From JACOMS01 sp964352785 (GTDB lineage: Bacteria; Pseudomonadota; Alphaproteobacteria; Caulobacterales; Maricaulaceae): DNA of 64,000 nucleotides. Position numbers and translations under genes: made by a program. The notes beneath the pieces are model-generated. The model had not been told where the DNA came from, ran no database searches, and was given only the letters and a program-made list of their open reading frames with translations. The stretch's first letter is position 1, and every line of letters begins with the position of its first letter. Location: assembly GCA_964352785.1 (NCBI GenBank), contig CAYGTI010000012.1, positions 1 through 64,000 of the forward strand, written 5' to 3'. Shown one piece after another: positions 8,915 to 17,663 of the stretch.

Positions 8915-9877
8915 ATGATAAAAAACCTCAAACACTTCGGTTTTGGAGTGCTCGCGATACTTCTCGTTGGAACAGTTGTTCTATGGACGCCGGATGCGAA
9001 CCGCGAGGACATGATCTCTAAATATACCACTACCGCTTCGAATTTTGTCACCGATGACGACGGTATGGCTATTCACTACCGGGATGAAGGCAATAAAGAT
9101 GGCCCTGTGATTGTGCTTTTGCACGGTGCAGGTGCCTCGCTCCATACATGGGAGAAAATGGTTGGAGAGATGTCTGGAGTCTACCGCCTTATTTCACTCG
9201 ATTTCCCTGGGCATGGTCTTACGGGCCCCGACCCGGAACGTGATTACAGCGCAGCCTCGCTTATGGACGCGGCCCAAACTGTGATGGACACTCTGGGCGT
9301 TGAGCGCGCCGTGATTGCTGGAAATTCTATGGGAGGGTGGATATCATGGAGGCTTGCGCTTGCTGCACCCCAGCAGACGGCGGGTCTTATTCTTATTGAC
9401 GCATCCGGGCCACAGATTGCAGATAAGCCCAGCCTTTATCTCGCGGCGAGAATAACAAATAGCGGTATTGGTCGGTTTGCTGCGCAGAAAATTACGCCCA
9501 AACCTATTGTCCGAAAAACACTTTCGCAAGTTATGTACGATGAAACGTTGATCACCGACGAGCTTGTTGACAGATATTGGGAACTTACACGCTTTCCCGG
9601 TAACCGCAAAGCCATGTCTGACCGGGCAAAGGTCGACCGAGAAGTAAATTATTGGGACCGGGTCGGCGAAATTAATGTACCAGTTTTTATTTTATGGGGC
9701 GAGCATGATGTGACAACGCCTCTGTCATTTGCGCAGGCTTTTGACGAAAAAATTTCAAATACTCAGGTAAAAGTTTACTCTAATGCGGCGCATCTGCCGA
9801 TGGAGGAAGTGCCGCTGGAGGTTGCACAAGATATTTCTGACTGGATGGAGCGCTCTTTCCCGGCGGGCACGCTCTGA
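8915..9877 (+). CDS. Membrane-anchored alpha/beta hydrolase
   Basis: This 320-residue serine hydrolase has an N-terminal membrane anchor (about residues 7-25) followed by an alpha/beta hydrolase domain. The oxyanion segment HGAGAS is at residues 70-75 and the nucleophile elbow GNSMGG places S138. The acid and histidine are probably in LWGEHDVTTP and AAHLPMEEVP. The catalytic domain would face the periplasm. The substrate is unknown; small esters or lactones are typical. AGAAAGGAG precedes the start. It runs toward the convergent TetR gene and may belong to the same regulatory neighbourhood. Confidence 0.88.
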   Translation: MIKNLKHFGFGVLAILLVGTVVLWTPDANREDMISKYTTTASNFVTDDDGMAIHYRDEGNKDGPVIVLLHGAGASLHTWEKMVGEMSGVYRLISLDFPGHGLTGPDPERDYSAASLMDAAQTVMDTLGVERAVIAGNSMGGWISWRLALAAPQQTAGLILIDASGPQIADKPSLYLAARITNSGIGRFAAQKITPKPIVRKTLSQVMYDETLITDELVDRYWELTRFPGNRKAMSDRAKVDREVNYWDRVGEINVPVFILWGEHDVTTPLSFAQAFDEKISNTQVKVYSNAAHLPMEEVPLEVAQDISDWMERSFPAGTL

Positions 9878-9884
9878 AGATAGC

Positions 9885-10484
9885 TTATGCTGAAATACCA
9901 GCGCGCATTTGTGCGGCAAAATGATCAGCCAGATTTGCTCCGTCAACGCGGCCGTTTGGATCATACCATGCGTTCAGCCAATTTAAGGCACCCATGAAGA
10001 AAAAAACAGTCAGGCGCGGGTCGGCCTTTTGCATGGAGCCGTCAGCCATACCCTTTTCGACGATGCTTGTAATTTTATGTTCAATATCACCGCGTCTTTT
10101 TAGAATGATGTTTTTGGGCCGTTCTGAGAGGCTATCGACATCAGTAAGGAGTGAGAGTCCCTCCTTGGTCAGTAGCGTTACGAATTGCGCATAAATATGT
10201 GTCAAGATGTCCAGCGCATTTTTGTCTCCGCTGGGCGAACTTTTTAAAATCTCATCCATCGCTTCATAGGCCATAATATGGCATTCAAACAAAATCTCTT
10301 CTTTGTTTTTAACGTAATAATAAAGCGCGGCTTTGGTCAGACCAAGTGACTTGGCGATCTCTGTCATGGATGCGTTGTGATACCCTTTTTTACGAAACGC
10401 CTCGCCCGCCGAGCGGATCACAGCCCGGCGCTTGGCTGTAAACTGTTTCTCTCGGTTAAAGGGTTCTAATAGGGCGCTATCCAT
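9885..10484 (-). CDS. TetR/AcrR family transcriptional regulator
   Basis: This 199-residue regulator has a TetR helix-turn-helix near residues 18-62, with GEAFRKKGYHNASMTEIAKSL and LTKAALYYYVKNKEEI. The C-terminal domain would bind a ligand, plausibly an acyl-CoA, because it is divergent from an acyl-CoA carboxylase operon. A perfect palindrome lies between the two starts and is its likely operator, so it probably represses both its own gene and the operon. The role is inferred from position; TetR proteins of fatty acid and branched-chain catabolism often sit this way. Confidence 0.92.
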   Translation of the reverse strand: MDSALLEPFNREKQFTAKRRAVIRSAGEAFRKKGYHNASMTEIAKSLGLTKAALYYYVKNKEEILFECHIMAYEAMDEILKSSPSGDKNALDILTHIYAQFVTLLTKEGLSLLTDVDSLSERPKNIILKRRGDIEHKITSIVEKGMADGSMQKADPRLTVFFFMGALNWLNAWYDPNGRVDGANLADHFAAQMRAGISA

Positions 10485-10500
10485 ATCGTGACCATAACGC

Positions 10501-10534
10501 TATATAAATTTGACTCAAGGGTCAAATTTATATA
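10501..10534. promoter_or_regulatory. Perfect inverted repeat, probable TetR operator
   Basis: TATATAAATTTGAC (10501-10514) and GTCAAATTTATATA (10521-10534) are perfect 14-base inverted arms around a 6-base spacer. The site fills the middle of the 72-base gap between the divergent TetR gene and the carboxylase operon. Its symmetry and location make it the likely operator for the adjacent regulator. The AT-rich arms may also contain the -10 elements of the two promoters. Confidence 0.85.
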
Positions 10535-10556
10535 TTAAGAGTCGAATGGAGATTTT

Positions 10557-12149
10557 ATGCCTAAATTATCTACATCTGTAAGGCCAGACAGCCCGGCGTT
10601 TAAAGCTAACGAAGCGGCGATGGCGGCACTTGTTGATGACTTAAAGGCCAAAGTTGCGAAGATCGTGCTAGGTGGCTCTGAACGCGCGCGCGAAAAACAT
10701 CTCTCGCGCGGTAAGCTGCTCCCGCGTGAACGGGTAGAGCGCTTGCTTGATCCAGGAACGCCGTTCCTAGAGTTGTCACAGATGGCGGCCTATGACTGTT
10801 ATGAGGATGATATTCCGGGCGCCGGTATCATTACGGGTATTGGCCGCGTGGCCGGGCGCGAAGTGATGATTTTGTGTAATGACGCGACGGTGAAAGGCGG
10901 AACGTATTTTCCGCTGACCTGTAAAAAGCAAGACCGGGCGCAAAACATCGCACGTGAAAACCGTTTACCTTGTATTTATTTGGTTGATAGCGGAGGCGGA
11001 AACCTACCCCACCAAGCAGAAATATTCCCGGACAGCCATATGTTCGGTCAGTGTTTTTACAATGAAGCCACCATGAGCGCAGACGGTATTCCGCAAATTG
11101 CAGTTGTCATGGGCTCCTGCACGGCGGGCGGTGCCTATGTGCCCGCCATGGCTGATGAGAATGTGATAGTCGCAGGTCAGGGGACGATCTTTCTAGGCGG
11201 GCCGCCGCTGGTTAAGGCTGCGACAAACGAAATTATCACCGCCGAAGAACTTGGCGGTGGTATGTTGCACAGCTCGGTCTCGGGCGTGTCTGATCATTTG
11301 GCCGCGAACGATCCGCATGCGCTGCAGATCACGCGCGATATTATTAGTACCCTTGGAAAGCCGAATTACTCTTACGCGCCCCAGAGTGATGTTGAGCCTC
11401 CCGCCTATGATATTGAGGAGCTGAACGGCATTATTCCGGCGGACTTGCGCCAGCCTTATGATTGCCGCGAGATTATTGCACGTATTGTCGATGGGTCAAA
11501 GTTTCAAGAGTTCAAAAAGCTCTACGGCGAAACTTTGGTGACAGGGTTTGCGAAAATTCACGGTTATCAGGTGGGTATTCTGGCAAATAATGGCGTGTTG
11601 TTTTCCGAATCTGCCCTCAAAGGCGCGCACTTTATTGAGCTTTGCGCGCAGCGGAAAATCCCGCTTGTATTCTTGCAAAACATTACCGGATTTATGGTCG
11701 GCTCCAAGGCTGAAGCTGGCGGGATCGCCAAGAACGGAGCCAAGATGGTGCATGCTGTCTCTAATGCCCAAGTGCCGAAATTTACGATTGTGGTTGGCGG
11801 TTCTTTCGGGGCGGGTAACTACGGCATGTGCGGGCGGGCCTATAATCCACGCCTGATGTTTATGTGGCCCAATGCGCGCATATCCGTTATGGGCGGGGAG
11901 CAAGCTGCGAGTGTTTTGGCCTCAGTGCACCGCGACCGGGAAAGCTGGAGCGAAGCGGAAAAAGAGGCCTTTATGGCGCCGATACGTGAAAAATATGAAC
12001 GCGAAGGCCACCCCTATTATGCGTCTGCGCGGGTCTGGGATGATGGCATTATAGCGCCCACTGACACGCGCCGCGTTCTCGGTCTGGGGCTGGCGATGTC
12101 GGCTAATGCGCCCGTAGGCGAAATGAAAATGGGTGTCTTTAGGATGTGA
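10557..12149 (+). CDS. mccB: Acyl-CoA carboxylase carboxyltransferase subunit (methylcrotonyl-CoA type)
   Basis: This 530-residue protein is the carboxyltransferase half of a biotin-dependent acyl-CoA carboxylase. It transfers CO2 from carboxybiotin to an acyl-CoA. YDCYEDDIPGAGIITGIGRV, CNDATVKGGTYFPLTCKKQDRAQ and the later GGSFGAGNYGMCGRAYNPR are characteristic of 3-methylcrotonyl-CoA carboxylase beta subunits in leucine breakdown. Geranyl-CoA carboxylase is a close relative and cannot be excluded. The segment VDSGGGNLPHQAE differs slightly from the usual wording. It is the first gene of an operon with mccA and an acyl-CoA dehydrogenase. Confidence 0.93.
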   Translation: MPKLSTSVRPDSPAFKANEAAMAALVDDLKAKVAKIVLGGSERAREKHLSRGKLLPRERVERLLDPGTPFLELSQMAAYDCYEDDIPGAGIITGIGRVAGREVMILCNDATVKGGTYFPLTCKKQDRAQNIARENRLPCIYLVDSGGGNLPHQAEIFPDSHMFGQCFYNEATMSADGIPQIAVVMGSCTAGGAYVPAMADENVIVAGQGTIFLGGPPLVKAATNEIITAEELGGGMLHSSVSGVSDHLAANDPHALQITRDIISTLGKPNYSYAPQSDVEPPAYDIEELNGIIPADLRQPYDCREIIARIVDGSKFQEFKKLYGETLVTGFAKIHGYQVGILANNGVLFSESALKGAHFIELCAQRKIPLVFLQNITGFMVGSKAEAGGIAKNGAKMVHAVSNAQVPKFTIVVGGSFGAGNYGMCGRAYNPRLMFMWPNARISVMGGEQAASVLASVHRDRESWSEAEKEAFMAPIREKYEREGHPYYASARVWDDGIIAPTDTRRVLGLGLAMSANAPVGEMKMGVFRM

Positions 12150-12243
12150 CGCCGTCATTTGGTCCTGTGAGTCAAATGGCAAGGAACCGAATGCTGTGGC
12201 GTCTGGAAAAATGAATTGAATGTCTCCCAAAGGAGAGCTCGTC

Positions 12244-14247
12244 ATGACAAAGAAAATAAGAAAAATTTTGATCGCGAACCGCGGAGAGATTGCGTGCCGC
12301 GTGATGAAAACCGCGCGCCGAATGGGCATCCAAACAGTGGCCGTCTATTCCGACGCTGATAAAAAGGCGTTGCACACACGCACAGCGGACGAGGCCGTGC
12401 ATATTGGTGCAAGCCCGGCAGCGGAGAGCTATCTCGTGATCGATAAAATCATTGGGGCTTGCAAGCAGACGGGCGCGGACGCCGTGCATCCGGGATATGG
12501 GTTTTTATCCGAGAACCCTGAATTTGCTCGCCGCCTTAAGGCCGAAGGCATCACATTTATTGGCCCGTCCCCGCAGAGCATGGAAGCTATGGGGCTGAAG
12601 GATGCGGCTAAAAAGCTGATGGCCGAGGCGGGCGTTCCCGTGACTCCCGGCTATCACGGAGCCGATCAAACACCATCTGTGCTTAAGGCAGAGGCGGATA
12701 GCATTGGATATCCCGTCCTGATTAAAGCCGTCGCGGGCGGCGGCGGAAAGGGCATGCGCAAGGTCGACAGAGCGGACGACTTCATATCCGCACTAGAGTC
12801 TTGTCAGCGCGAAGCGAAATCCAGTTTCGGCAAAGACAGGGTCCTAATCGAGAAATACATCACCTCCCCGCGCCATATCGAAGTGCAGGTGTTTGGCGAC
12901 ACCCATGGCAATGTTGTGCATATGTTTGAGCGGGACTGCTCGCTCCAACGCCGCCACCAAAAAGTCATCGAAGAAGCCCCCGCCCCCGGCATGACACAAG
13001 ACGTCAGAGAGGCCATGACAAGCGCGGCGGTACAAGCGGCGAAGGCTGTGGATTATGTCGGCGCAGGAACGGTTGAGTTTATTGTGGACGGATCAGGCGC
13101 GCTCAAAACTGACGGCTTCTGGTTCATGGAAATGAATACCCGCTTGCAGGTCGAGCATCCCGTGACCGAGATGATTACAGGGCTCGATTTGGTCGAGCTG
13201 CAAATTCGTGTGGCGCAAGGCGAGACGTTGCCAAAGCAGGGCGATATTGCAATTGAGGGTCATGCGATTGAAGCAAGGCTGTACGCCGAAGACCCAGCGA
13301 ATGATTTCCTGCCGAGTGTGGGAAGAATTAAGGGGCTCGACCCAGAACCTTATCAAGATAGCGAAGGTGGGTTTCGTATTGATACTGGGGTTATGATGAG
13401 GGATGAGGTCACCGTTTTTTACGATCCTATGATCTCAAAGATCATTGGGTATGGTAATGATCGGGATATTGCTATTGAGAATACGGTGTTTGGAATTACG
13501 GAGATTGAAGTCTACCCGCTGATTACAAATGCCTCATTTTTGATAAGCTGTTTGCAAAACAAATCCTTTGCCAAGGGCGCTGTATCGACTCACTTTATCG
13601 AAAGGGAGTCAGTTAATGATCTTATACCCGTTGATATTAGAAAAGTGGACGAAGTGTTTGCGCTAGCTGCTTTACGTTTGGAAGATGACCAAAAAGATGG
13701 TTCAAGATCGCCCTATCAAGATACCTCTGGGTTCCGCCTGAACATGTCTTCTAGGCGAGTTTGGACATTTTTACGTGACTGCGAAGCTGTGGACGTCACT
13801 ATACTTAAGAAAACCCTAGAGTTTGCAGATGTCCAGGTAGGTGAAGGTAATGCCATTCGGATAGATATGCCCAAGACCATCGGCATAGATACAGTGTCAA
13901 AAGGGCTACGGAATTATTCGGAATGGAACTTCAAGGTGACCAAGGATTATGTGAGCCTTACATCCCGCGCAAATTTCGCCCAAGTCTATTTTTACCGCCC
14001 AGAAGCAGAAAGTTTATTGACATCGGGGAATGTCATCAGCTCCCCCATGCCGGGTAAGATCATTGCTGTAAACGCCTCCGCTGGCGACACCGTCAAAGCG
14101 GGCGACCCACTTATCATTATGGAAGCCATGAAGATGGAAATGACTCTCGAAGCTCCGCGTGATGGTGTTGTCGCGGCTGTGAAGACGGAGAGCGGCGCTT
14201 TGGTGAGTGACGGCGATGTGCTTTTAGAGATGGAAGACGCGGAGTGA
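12244..14247 (+). CDS. mccA: Acyl-CoA carboxylase biotin-carrier/biotin carboxylase subunit
   Basis: This 667-residue subunit carboxylates biotin with ATP and carries it. The biotin carboxylase domain starts at ILIANRGEIACRV and includes AGGGGKGMRKV and MNTRLQVEHPVTEMITG. The C-terminal biotinyl domain has the acceptor lysine in MEAMKMEM (about K630). I start at 12244 because AAAGGAGAG lies six bases upstream; a frame start at 12220 lacks this. Roughly 13360-14030 is much poorer in GC than the flanks: 23 of 60 bases at 13441-13500 against 40 of 60 at 12721-12780. It encodes an atypical middle region, so the gene may be mosaic. Confidence 0.94.
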   Translation: MTKKIRKILIANRGEIACRVMKTARRMGIQTVAVYSDADKKALHTRTADEAVHIGASPAAESYLVIDKIIGACKQTGADAVHPGYGFLSENPEFARRLKAEGITFIGPSPQSMEAMGLKDAAKKLMAEAGVPVTPGYHGADQTPSVLKAEADSIGYPVLIKAVAGGGGKGMRKVDRADDFISALESCQREAKSSFGKDRVLIEKYITSPRHIEVQVFGDTHGNVVHMFERDCSLQRRHQKVIEEAPAPGMTQDVREAMTSAAVQAAKAVDYVGAGTVEFIVDGSGALKTDGFWFMEMNTRLQVEHPVTEMITGLDLVELQIRVAQGETLPKQGDIAIEGHAIEARLYAEDPANDFLPSVGRIKGLDPEPYQDSEGGFRIDTGVMMRDEVTVFYDPMISKIIGYGNDRDIAIENTVFGITEIEVYPLITNASFLISCLQNKSFAKGAVSTHFIERESVNDLIPVDIRKVDEVFALAALRLEDDQKDGSRSPYQDTSGFRLNMSSRRVWTFLRDCEAVDVTILKKTLEFADVQVGEGNAIRIDMPKTIGIDTVSKGLRNYSEWNFKVTKDYVSLTSRANFAQVYFYRPEAESLLTSGNVISSPMPGKIIAVNASAGDTVKAGDPLIIMEAMKMEMTLEAPRDGVVAAVKTESGALVSDGDVLLEMEDAE

Positions 14248-14249
14248 CC

Positions 14250-14272
14250 ACAATCGATTAATAATCGATTGT
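14250..14272. repeat. Perfect palindrome after mccA
   Basis: ACAATCGATTA and TAATCGATTGT are perfect 11-base inverted arms around a single A, starting three bases after the mccA stop. In RNA it would form a tight hairpin, but with no T-run it is not a classical terminator. It could stabilise the transcript or bind a protein. Confidence 0.6.
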
Positions 14273-14316
14273 AACGTAGCGCCGAAACCGGTGACGGTTT
14301 TGGATAAAATTCATTT

Positions 14317-14483
14317 CCTCTCCCGCATCGCGGGGGAGATGCCTAGAGCATTTTGTAAAAACGCGGCAGGCGGAGGGGGCGATTGGCGAAGGCAATCGTA
14401 TGAAGACTTTAAACAATTAACCTCGCTGGCGCTCGGCCCCCTCCGAGCGCTTCGCGCCCACCTCCCCCGCAAGCGGTGGAGGA
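14317..14483. repeat. Dispersed palindromic intergenic element
   Basis: This 167-base stretch is built from hairpins. A left one around CTCCCGC/GCGGGGGAG lies at 14318-14338. Inverted arms GGAGGGGGC (14372-14380) and GCCCCCTCC (14436-14444) lie in the middle, and a right hairpin CCTCCCCCGC/GCGGTGGAGG at 14461-14482. The form matches the C/G-rich palindromic units often scattered between alphaproteobacterial genes. It separates mccA from the dehydrogenase and supplies the GGAGG before that gene's start. It is non-coding, although a frame runs through it. Confidence 0.7.
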
Positions 14484-14497
14484 ATAGGAGAGACAAA

Positions 14498-15667
14498 ATG
14501 ACAACAACATACCCAACCCTGCAATTCGGGCATTCCGATGAAACCCAAATGATCCGCGAGATGGTATATAAATTCTCACAGGAACACATCGCGCCGATTG
14601 CTGCTGAGATTGACAGTTCAAATAAATTTCCCCGCCATTTATGGCCCATGATGGGCGAGCTTGGTCTTCACGGCATCACGGTGTCTGAGGACGATGGCGG
14701 CACGGGTTTGGGGTATTTGGAGCACACAATCGCGATTGAAGAGATCAGCCGCGCCTCGGCCTCGGTGGGCCTGTCATACGGCGCGCATTCTAACTTGTGT
14801 ATTAATCAATTGCGGCGCTGGGGAAATGCCGAGCAAAAAGCCAAACACTTGCCCAAATTAATGAGCGGCGAACATGTCGGCTCTCTGGCTATGAGTGAGC
14901 CGAGCGCAGGGTCTGATGTGGTCTCAATGAAGCTCCGCGCGGATGCGGCGCAGGGCGGTTATTTGCTCAATGGTAATAAAATGTGGATCACAAATGCACC
15001 CGAAGCCAATCTGCTTTTTGTCTATGCTAAAACGGATCCTGCGGGCGGGTCAAAAGGCATTTCAGTTTTTCTCATTACGCCGGATATGGACGGTTTCTTT
15101 ACGGCGCAAAAACTTGATAAGCTGGGTATGCGCGGCTCCGATACGTGCGAGCTTGTGTTCGAGGACTGTCACGTGCCCGAAGAAAATTTGGTGGGCCAAG
15201 TCGGGCAAGGCGCGCAAATCCTGATGAGCGGTCTTGATTATGAACGCGTAGTGCTCTCAGGGCTATCTGTCGGGATCATGCAGGCCTGCCTTGACGTGGT
15301 GTTGCCTTATATTCATGAGCGTAAACAATTTGGCAAATCTATTGGCGAGTTTCAGCTCATGCAGGGAAAGCTCGCGGATATGTATGTGACGTTGTCCACC
15401 GCTCGGTCTTATGTGTACGCAGTCGCGGCGGCCTGCGACCGAGGCGAGACAACCCGAAAAGATTCTGCGGGCTGTATTCTTTATGCTGCAGAAAAAGCCA
15501 CGCAAGTCGCCTCTGACGCGATCCAAATGCTTGGCGGTATGGGTTACGTTAATGAGAGCCCAACGGGCCGATTATGGCGGGATGCTAAGCTCATGGAAAT
15601 AGGTGCGGGTACGTCAGAGATTCGCCGCTGGCTCATCGGACGTGAACTGTTTGGAGAAACGAAATAA
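14498..15667 (+). CDS. ivd: Acyl-CoA dehydrogenase, isovaleryl-CoA type
   Basis: This 389-residue flavoprotein oxidises an acyl-CoA to the 2,3-enoyl-CoA and passes electrons to electron transfer flavoprotein. MSEPSAGSDVVSM, the LGMRGSDTCELVFEDCHVP signature and QMLGGMGYVNESPTGRLWRDAKL are typical of isovaleryl-CoA dehydrogenases. The base is probably E249 in GLDYERVVLSG, the position used by isovaleryl-CoA dehydrogenase rather than the one near the C-terminus. The frame is open upstream to 14291, but MTTTYPTLQF with GGAG nearby is the sensible start. Together with mccAB it covers two consecutive steps of leucine degradation. Confidence 0.93.
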   Translation: MTTTYPTLQFGHSDETQMIREMVYKFSQEHIAPIAAEIDSSNKFPRHLWPMMGELGLHGITVSEDDGGTGLGYLEHTIAIEEISRASASVGLSYGAHSNLCINQLRRWGNAEQKAKHLPKLMSGEHVGSLAMSEPSAGSDVVSMKLRADAAQGGYLLNGNKMWITNAPEANLLFVYAKTDPAGGSKGISVFLITPDMDGFFTAQKLDKLGMRGSDTCELVFEDCHVPEENLVGQVGQGAQILMSGLDYERVVLSGLSVGIMQACLDVVLPYIHERKQFGKSIGEFQLMQGKLADMYVTLSTARSYVYAVAAACDRGETTRKDSAGCILYAAEKATQVASDAIQMLGGMGYVNESPTGRLWRDAKLMEIGAGTSEIRRWLIGRELFGETK

Positions 15668-15696
15668 GGCACTGGAGCATCCAGCTCCTTAGGCGT

Positions 15697-16524
15697 TTAT
15701 TTTTTTGTAATAACCACGCGTTGAGGGAACGGTATTTCGATACCGGCATTATCCAGCGCAGTCTTTAAAGCGATCCGCATATTGGACGCTCTAAGCAGCC
15801 AATTATCTGCAGGAAGCCAACTCCGCGCAGATATATTGATGGCGCTATCGCCAAATTCCATGACAAATACGTGGGGCTCTTCGGGTATGCTCAAAACGCC
15901 GTCTTGGCTTTTCATGGTATCAATTAAGAACGCTTTAGCGGCAGTCAGGTCTGTGTCATAAGCGACACCAATGTTGACAATTAACTTACGTTCGGTGTGG
16001 CGGCCAAAATTTTGGATCCGGGTGCTCCACACTTGTCCATTGGGGACGAAAATAAACACACCTTCGAGGTTTTTCACTGTTGTCGAAAATAGGCCAACTT
16101 CTTGAACGATACCGTTGACTGTGGGTGTCTCAATATATTCTCCAACATTAAGTGGGCGCAGGATTAGCAGCATGAAACCTGCTGCAATATTGCCCAGCGT
16201 GTCCTTGAGTGCGAGGCCGATCGCGAGGCCCGCTGCGCCAAATACAGCGAGTAGGGCCGTGGGTTCCACGCCTAGGCGTGTGAGGGCGGCGTAGACGGTT
16301 ATGGCAACGATGACATAAAATATTGCACTAGCGACGACGGGACGCAATGTGACATCGACGTGATCCGTTCCAAATGCCGCACCGCGTATTTTTTTACGTA
16401 TCCACCGTGCGATCATGATCCCAAATATAAAAATACCAAAAGCGGCCAACATATTGACCATCAGGTCTTTCAGCATAGGGAAACTGTCTTTGAACTGCGC
16501 CCATTGTTCGAGGAATTGTTCCAT
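15697..16524 (-). CDS. mscS: Small-conductance mechanosensitive channel (MscS family)
   Basis: This 275-residue protein has three N-terminal membrane helices (about residues 20-38, 58-80 and 85-115). The pore helix is Gly/Ala-rich, LLAVFGAAGLAIGLALKDTLGNIAAG, as in MscS. The beta domain PLNVGEYIETPTVNGIVQEVGLFST and a C-terminal alpha/beta domain follow. It opens under membrane tension to release solutes during osmotic downshock. It lies convergent to the acyl-CoA dehydrogenase with a 29-base gap. Confidence 0.95.
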   Translation of the reverse strand: MEQFLEQWAQFKDSFPMLKDLMVNMLAAFGIFIFGIMIARWIRKKIRGAAFGTDHVDVTLRPVVASAIFYVIVAITVYAALTRLGVEPTALLAVFGAAGLAIGLALKDTLGNIAAGFMLLILRPLNVGEYIETPTVNGIVQEVGLFSTTVKNLEGVFIFVPNGQVWSTRIQNFGRHTERKLIVNIGVAYDTDLTAAKAFLIDTMKSQDGVLSIPEEPHVFVMEFGDSAINISARSWLPADNWLLRASNMRIALKTALDNAGIEIPFPQRVVITKK

Positions 16525-16604
16525 GTTTTTATCCTACATCAAGGTTTGTGCGATTTGCCGCGCACCTAGCGAAGTTGAAAGCAAAGCTCAACCCTAAAGG
16601 TGCT

Positions 16605-17657
16605 TTAAGCGCGTTTCACTGCAAAGGATGCCAAGGCAAGAAGCATCCGCCCGACAATGGCTTCGCCGGGTGCGCCCGCAGATTTTAATTGTTCTTCGGC
16701 TACTAGAGACTGTGAGAGGGCGCGCTGCAACGCAAGGGGGGGCCAGATCCGAAGCTGGTTCAAAAAGGCACGTTCCTGCATACGAAAGACAGGTGGCCGT
16801 AAGGATTTGATCGCGCTTTCGGCGCGCTCCCCGGCTTGCATATGGGCGCTGGCCTCAAGCAAGCGTCCAAGGTGGCGTTGTAAGGCGCGCAAGATCACGG
16901 CTGTATTGACCTTGCTTGCAACGGCTCGCCGAAAGGCGTCATCACATTTGGCCGTTTCGCCGTTGAGCGCTGAGAGAATAATATCATCAATCGAGGCGGC
17001 CTGCGCGCCGGAAGCTAAAACCTTGATATCGTCAATTGCGACAGCTGCGCCGGGATCCTGACCAAAACCCTTGTAAAGAATCATCTTTTCAATCTCCCCG
17101 CGTGTTAATGCGCGGTCACCTTCGAGTAGAGGCACCCACACATCTAGCGCGTCGGGCGCAATGGAGATGTTACTTTCCGTCAAGAGGCTGCGCACAAGAT
17201 TGGTAAGATCCGCCGCACTGTCTTTGTAACACCCGATGGCGGCGAAGTGTCCGGCAGCCTCAAACGCTTTACGAACCGCAGAGCGCGGCGTCATATCACC
17301 AGCTTCTATCACCAGCTTGGCGGCGGCACGCGACGGGTCTGTGTCCAGCGCCTTGATAATTTTAGAAATGGCCGCGCCGGAACGTTCGTGATCCAGCCGC
17401 ACCCGCACAAGCCGATCATCGCCCAGCAATGAGAGCGCTGCCATTTCGTCGGACAGACGCGCGGGATCAGAGGACAAATCATCGGCGGTCAAAACCGTCG
17501 CGGCAAAAGCATCATCAGGATTATCAATGAAGGTATGAATGAGTTTATCAGAGCGTTCTTTTGCCAGGCCGCGATCCGGGCCGAAAAACAAAACGCCAAT
17601 AATATCATCCGGCGGTGACGTCAAAAAGCGCGATATGCGGCCGCCCGTAATCTTCAT
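16605..17657 (-). CDS. holA: DNA polymerase III subunit delta
   Basis: HolA is the delta subunit of the clamp loader that opens the sliding clamp during replication. The 350-residue protein has the family start (MKITGGRISRFL, then GVLFFGPDRGLAKERSDKL) and the ALTRGEIEKMILYKG region in the middle. The C-terminal helical collar includes AVILRALQRHLGRLLEA. It is the last gene of the leuS-lptE-holA unit, with a 6-base gap after lptE, an order common in Alphaproteobacteria. Confidence 0.95.
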   Translation of the reverse strand: MKITGGRISRFLTSPPDDIIGVLFFGPDRGLAKERSDKLIHTFIDNPDDAFAATVLTADDLSSDPARLSDEMAALSLLGDDRLVRVRLDHERSGAAISKIIKALDTDPSRAAAKLVIEAGDMTPRSAVRKAFEAAGHFAAIGCYKDSAADLTNLVRSLLTESNISIAPDALDVWVPLLEGDRALTRGEIEKMILYKGFGQDPGAAVAIDDIKVLASGAQAASIDDIILSALNGETAKCDDAFRRAVASKVNTAVILRALQRHLGRLLEASAHMQAGERAESAIKSLRPPVFRMQERAFLNQLRIWPPLALQRALSQSLVAEEQLKSAGAPGEAIVGRMLLALASFAVKRA

Positions 17658-17663
17658 CTTGGT

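Noticed and set aside
14291..14497. N-terminal extension of the acyl-CoA dehydrogenase frame
   Set aside because: The extension translates the palindromic repeat; the real start with its ribosome site is at 14498.
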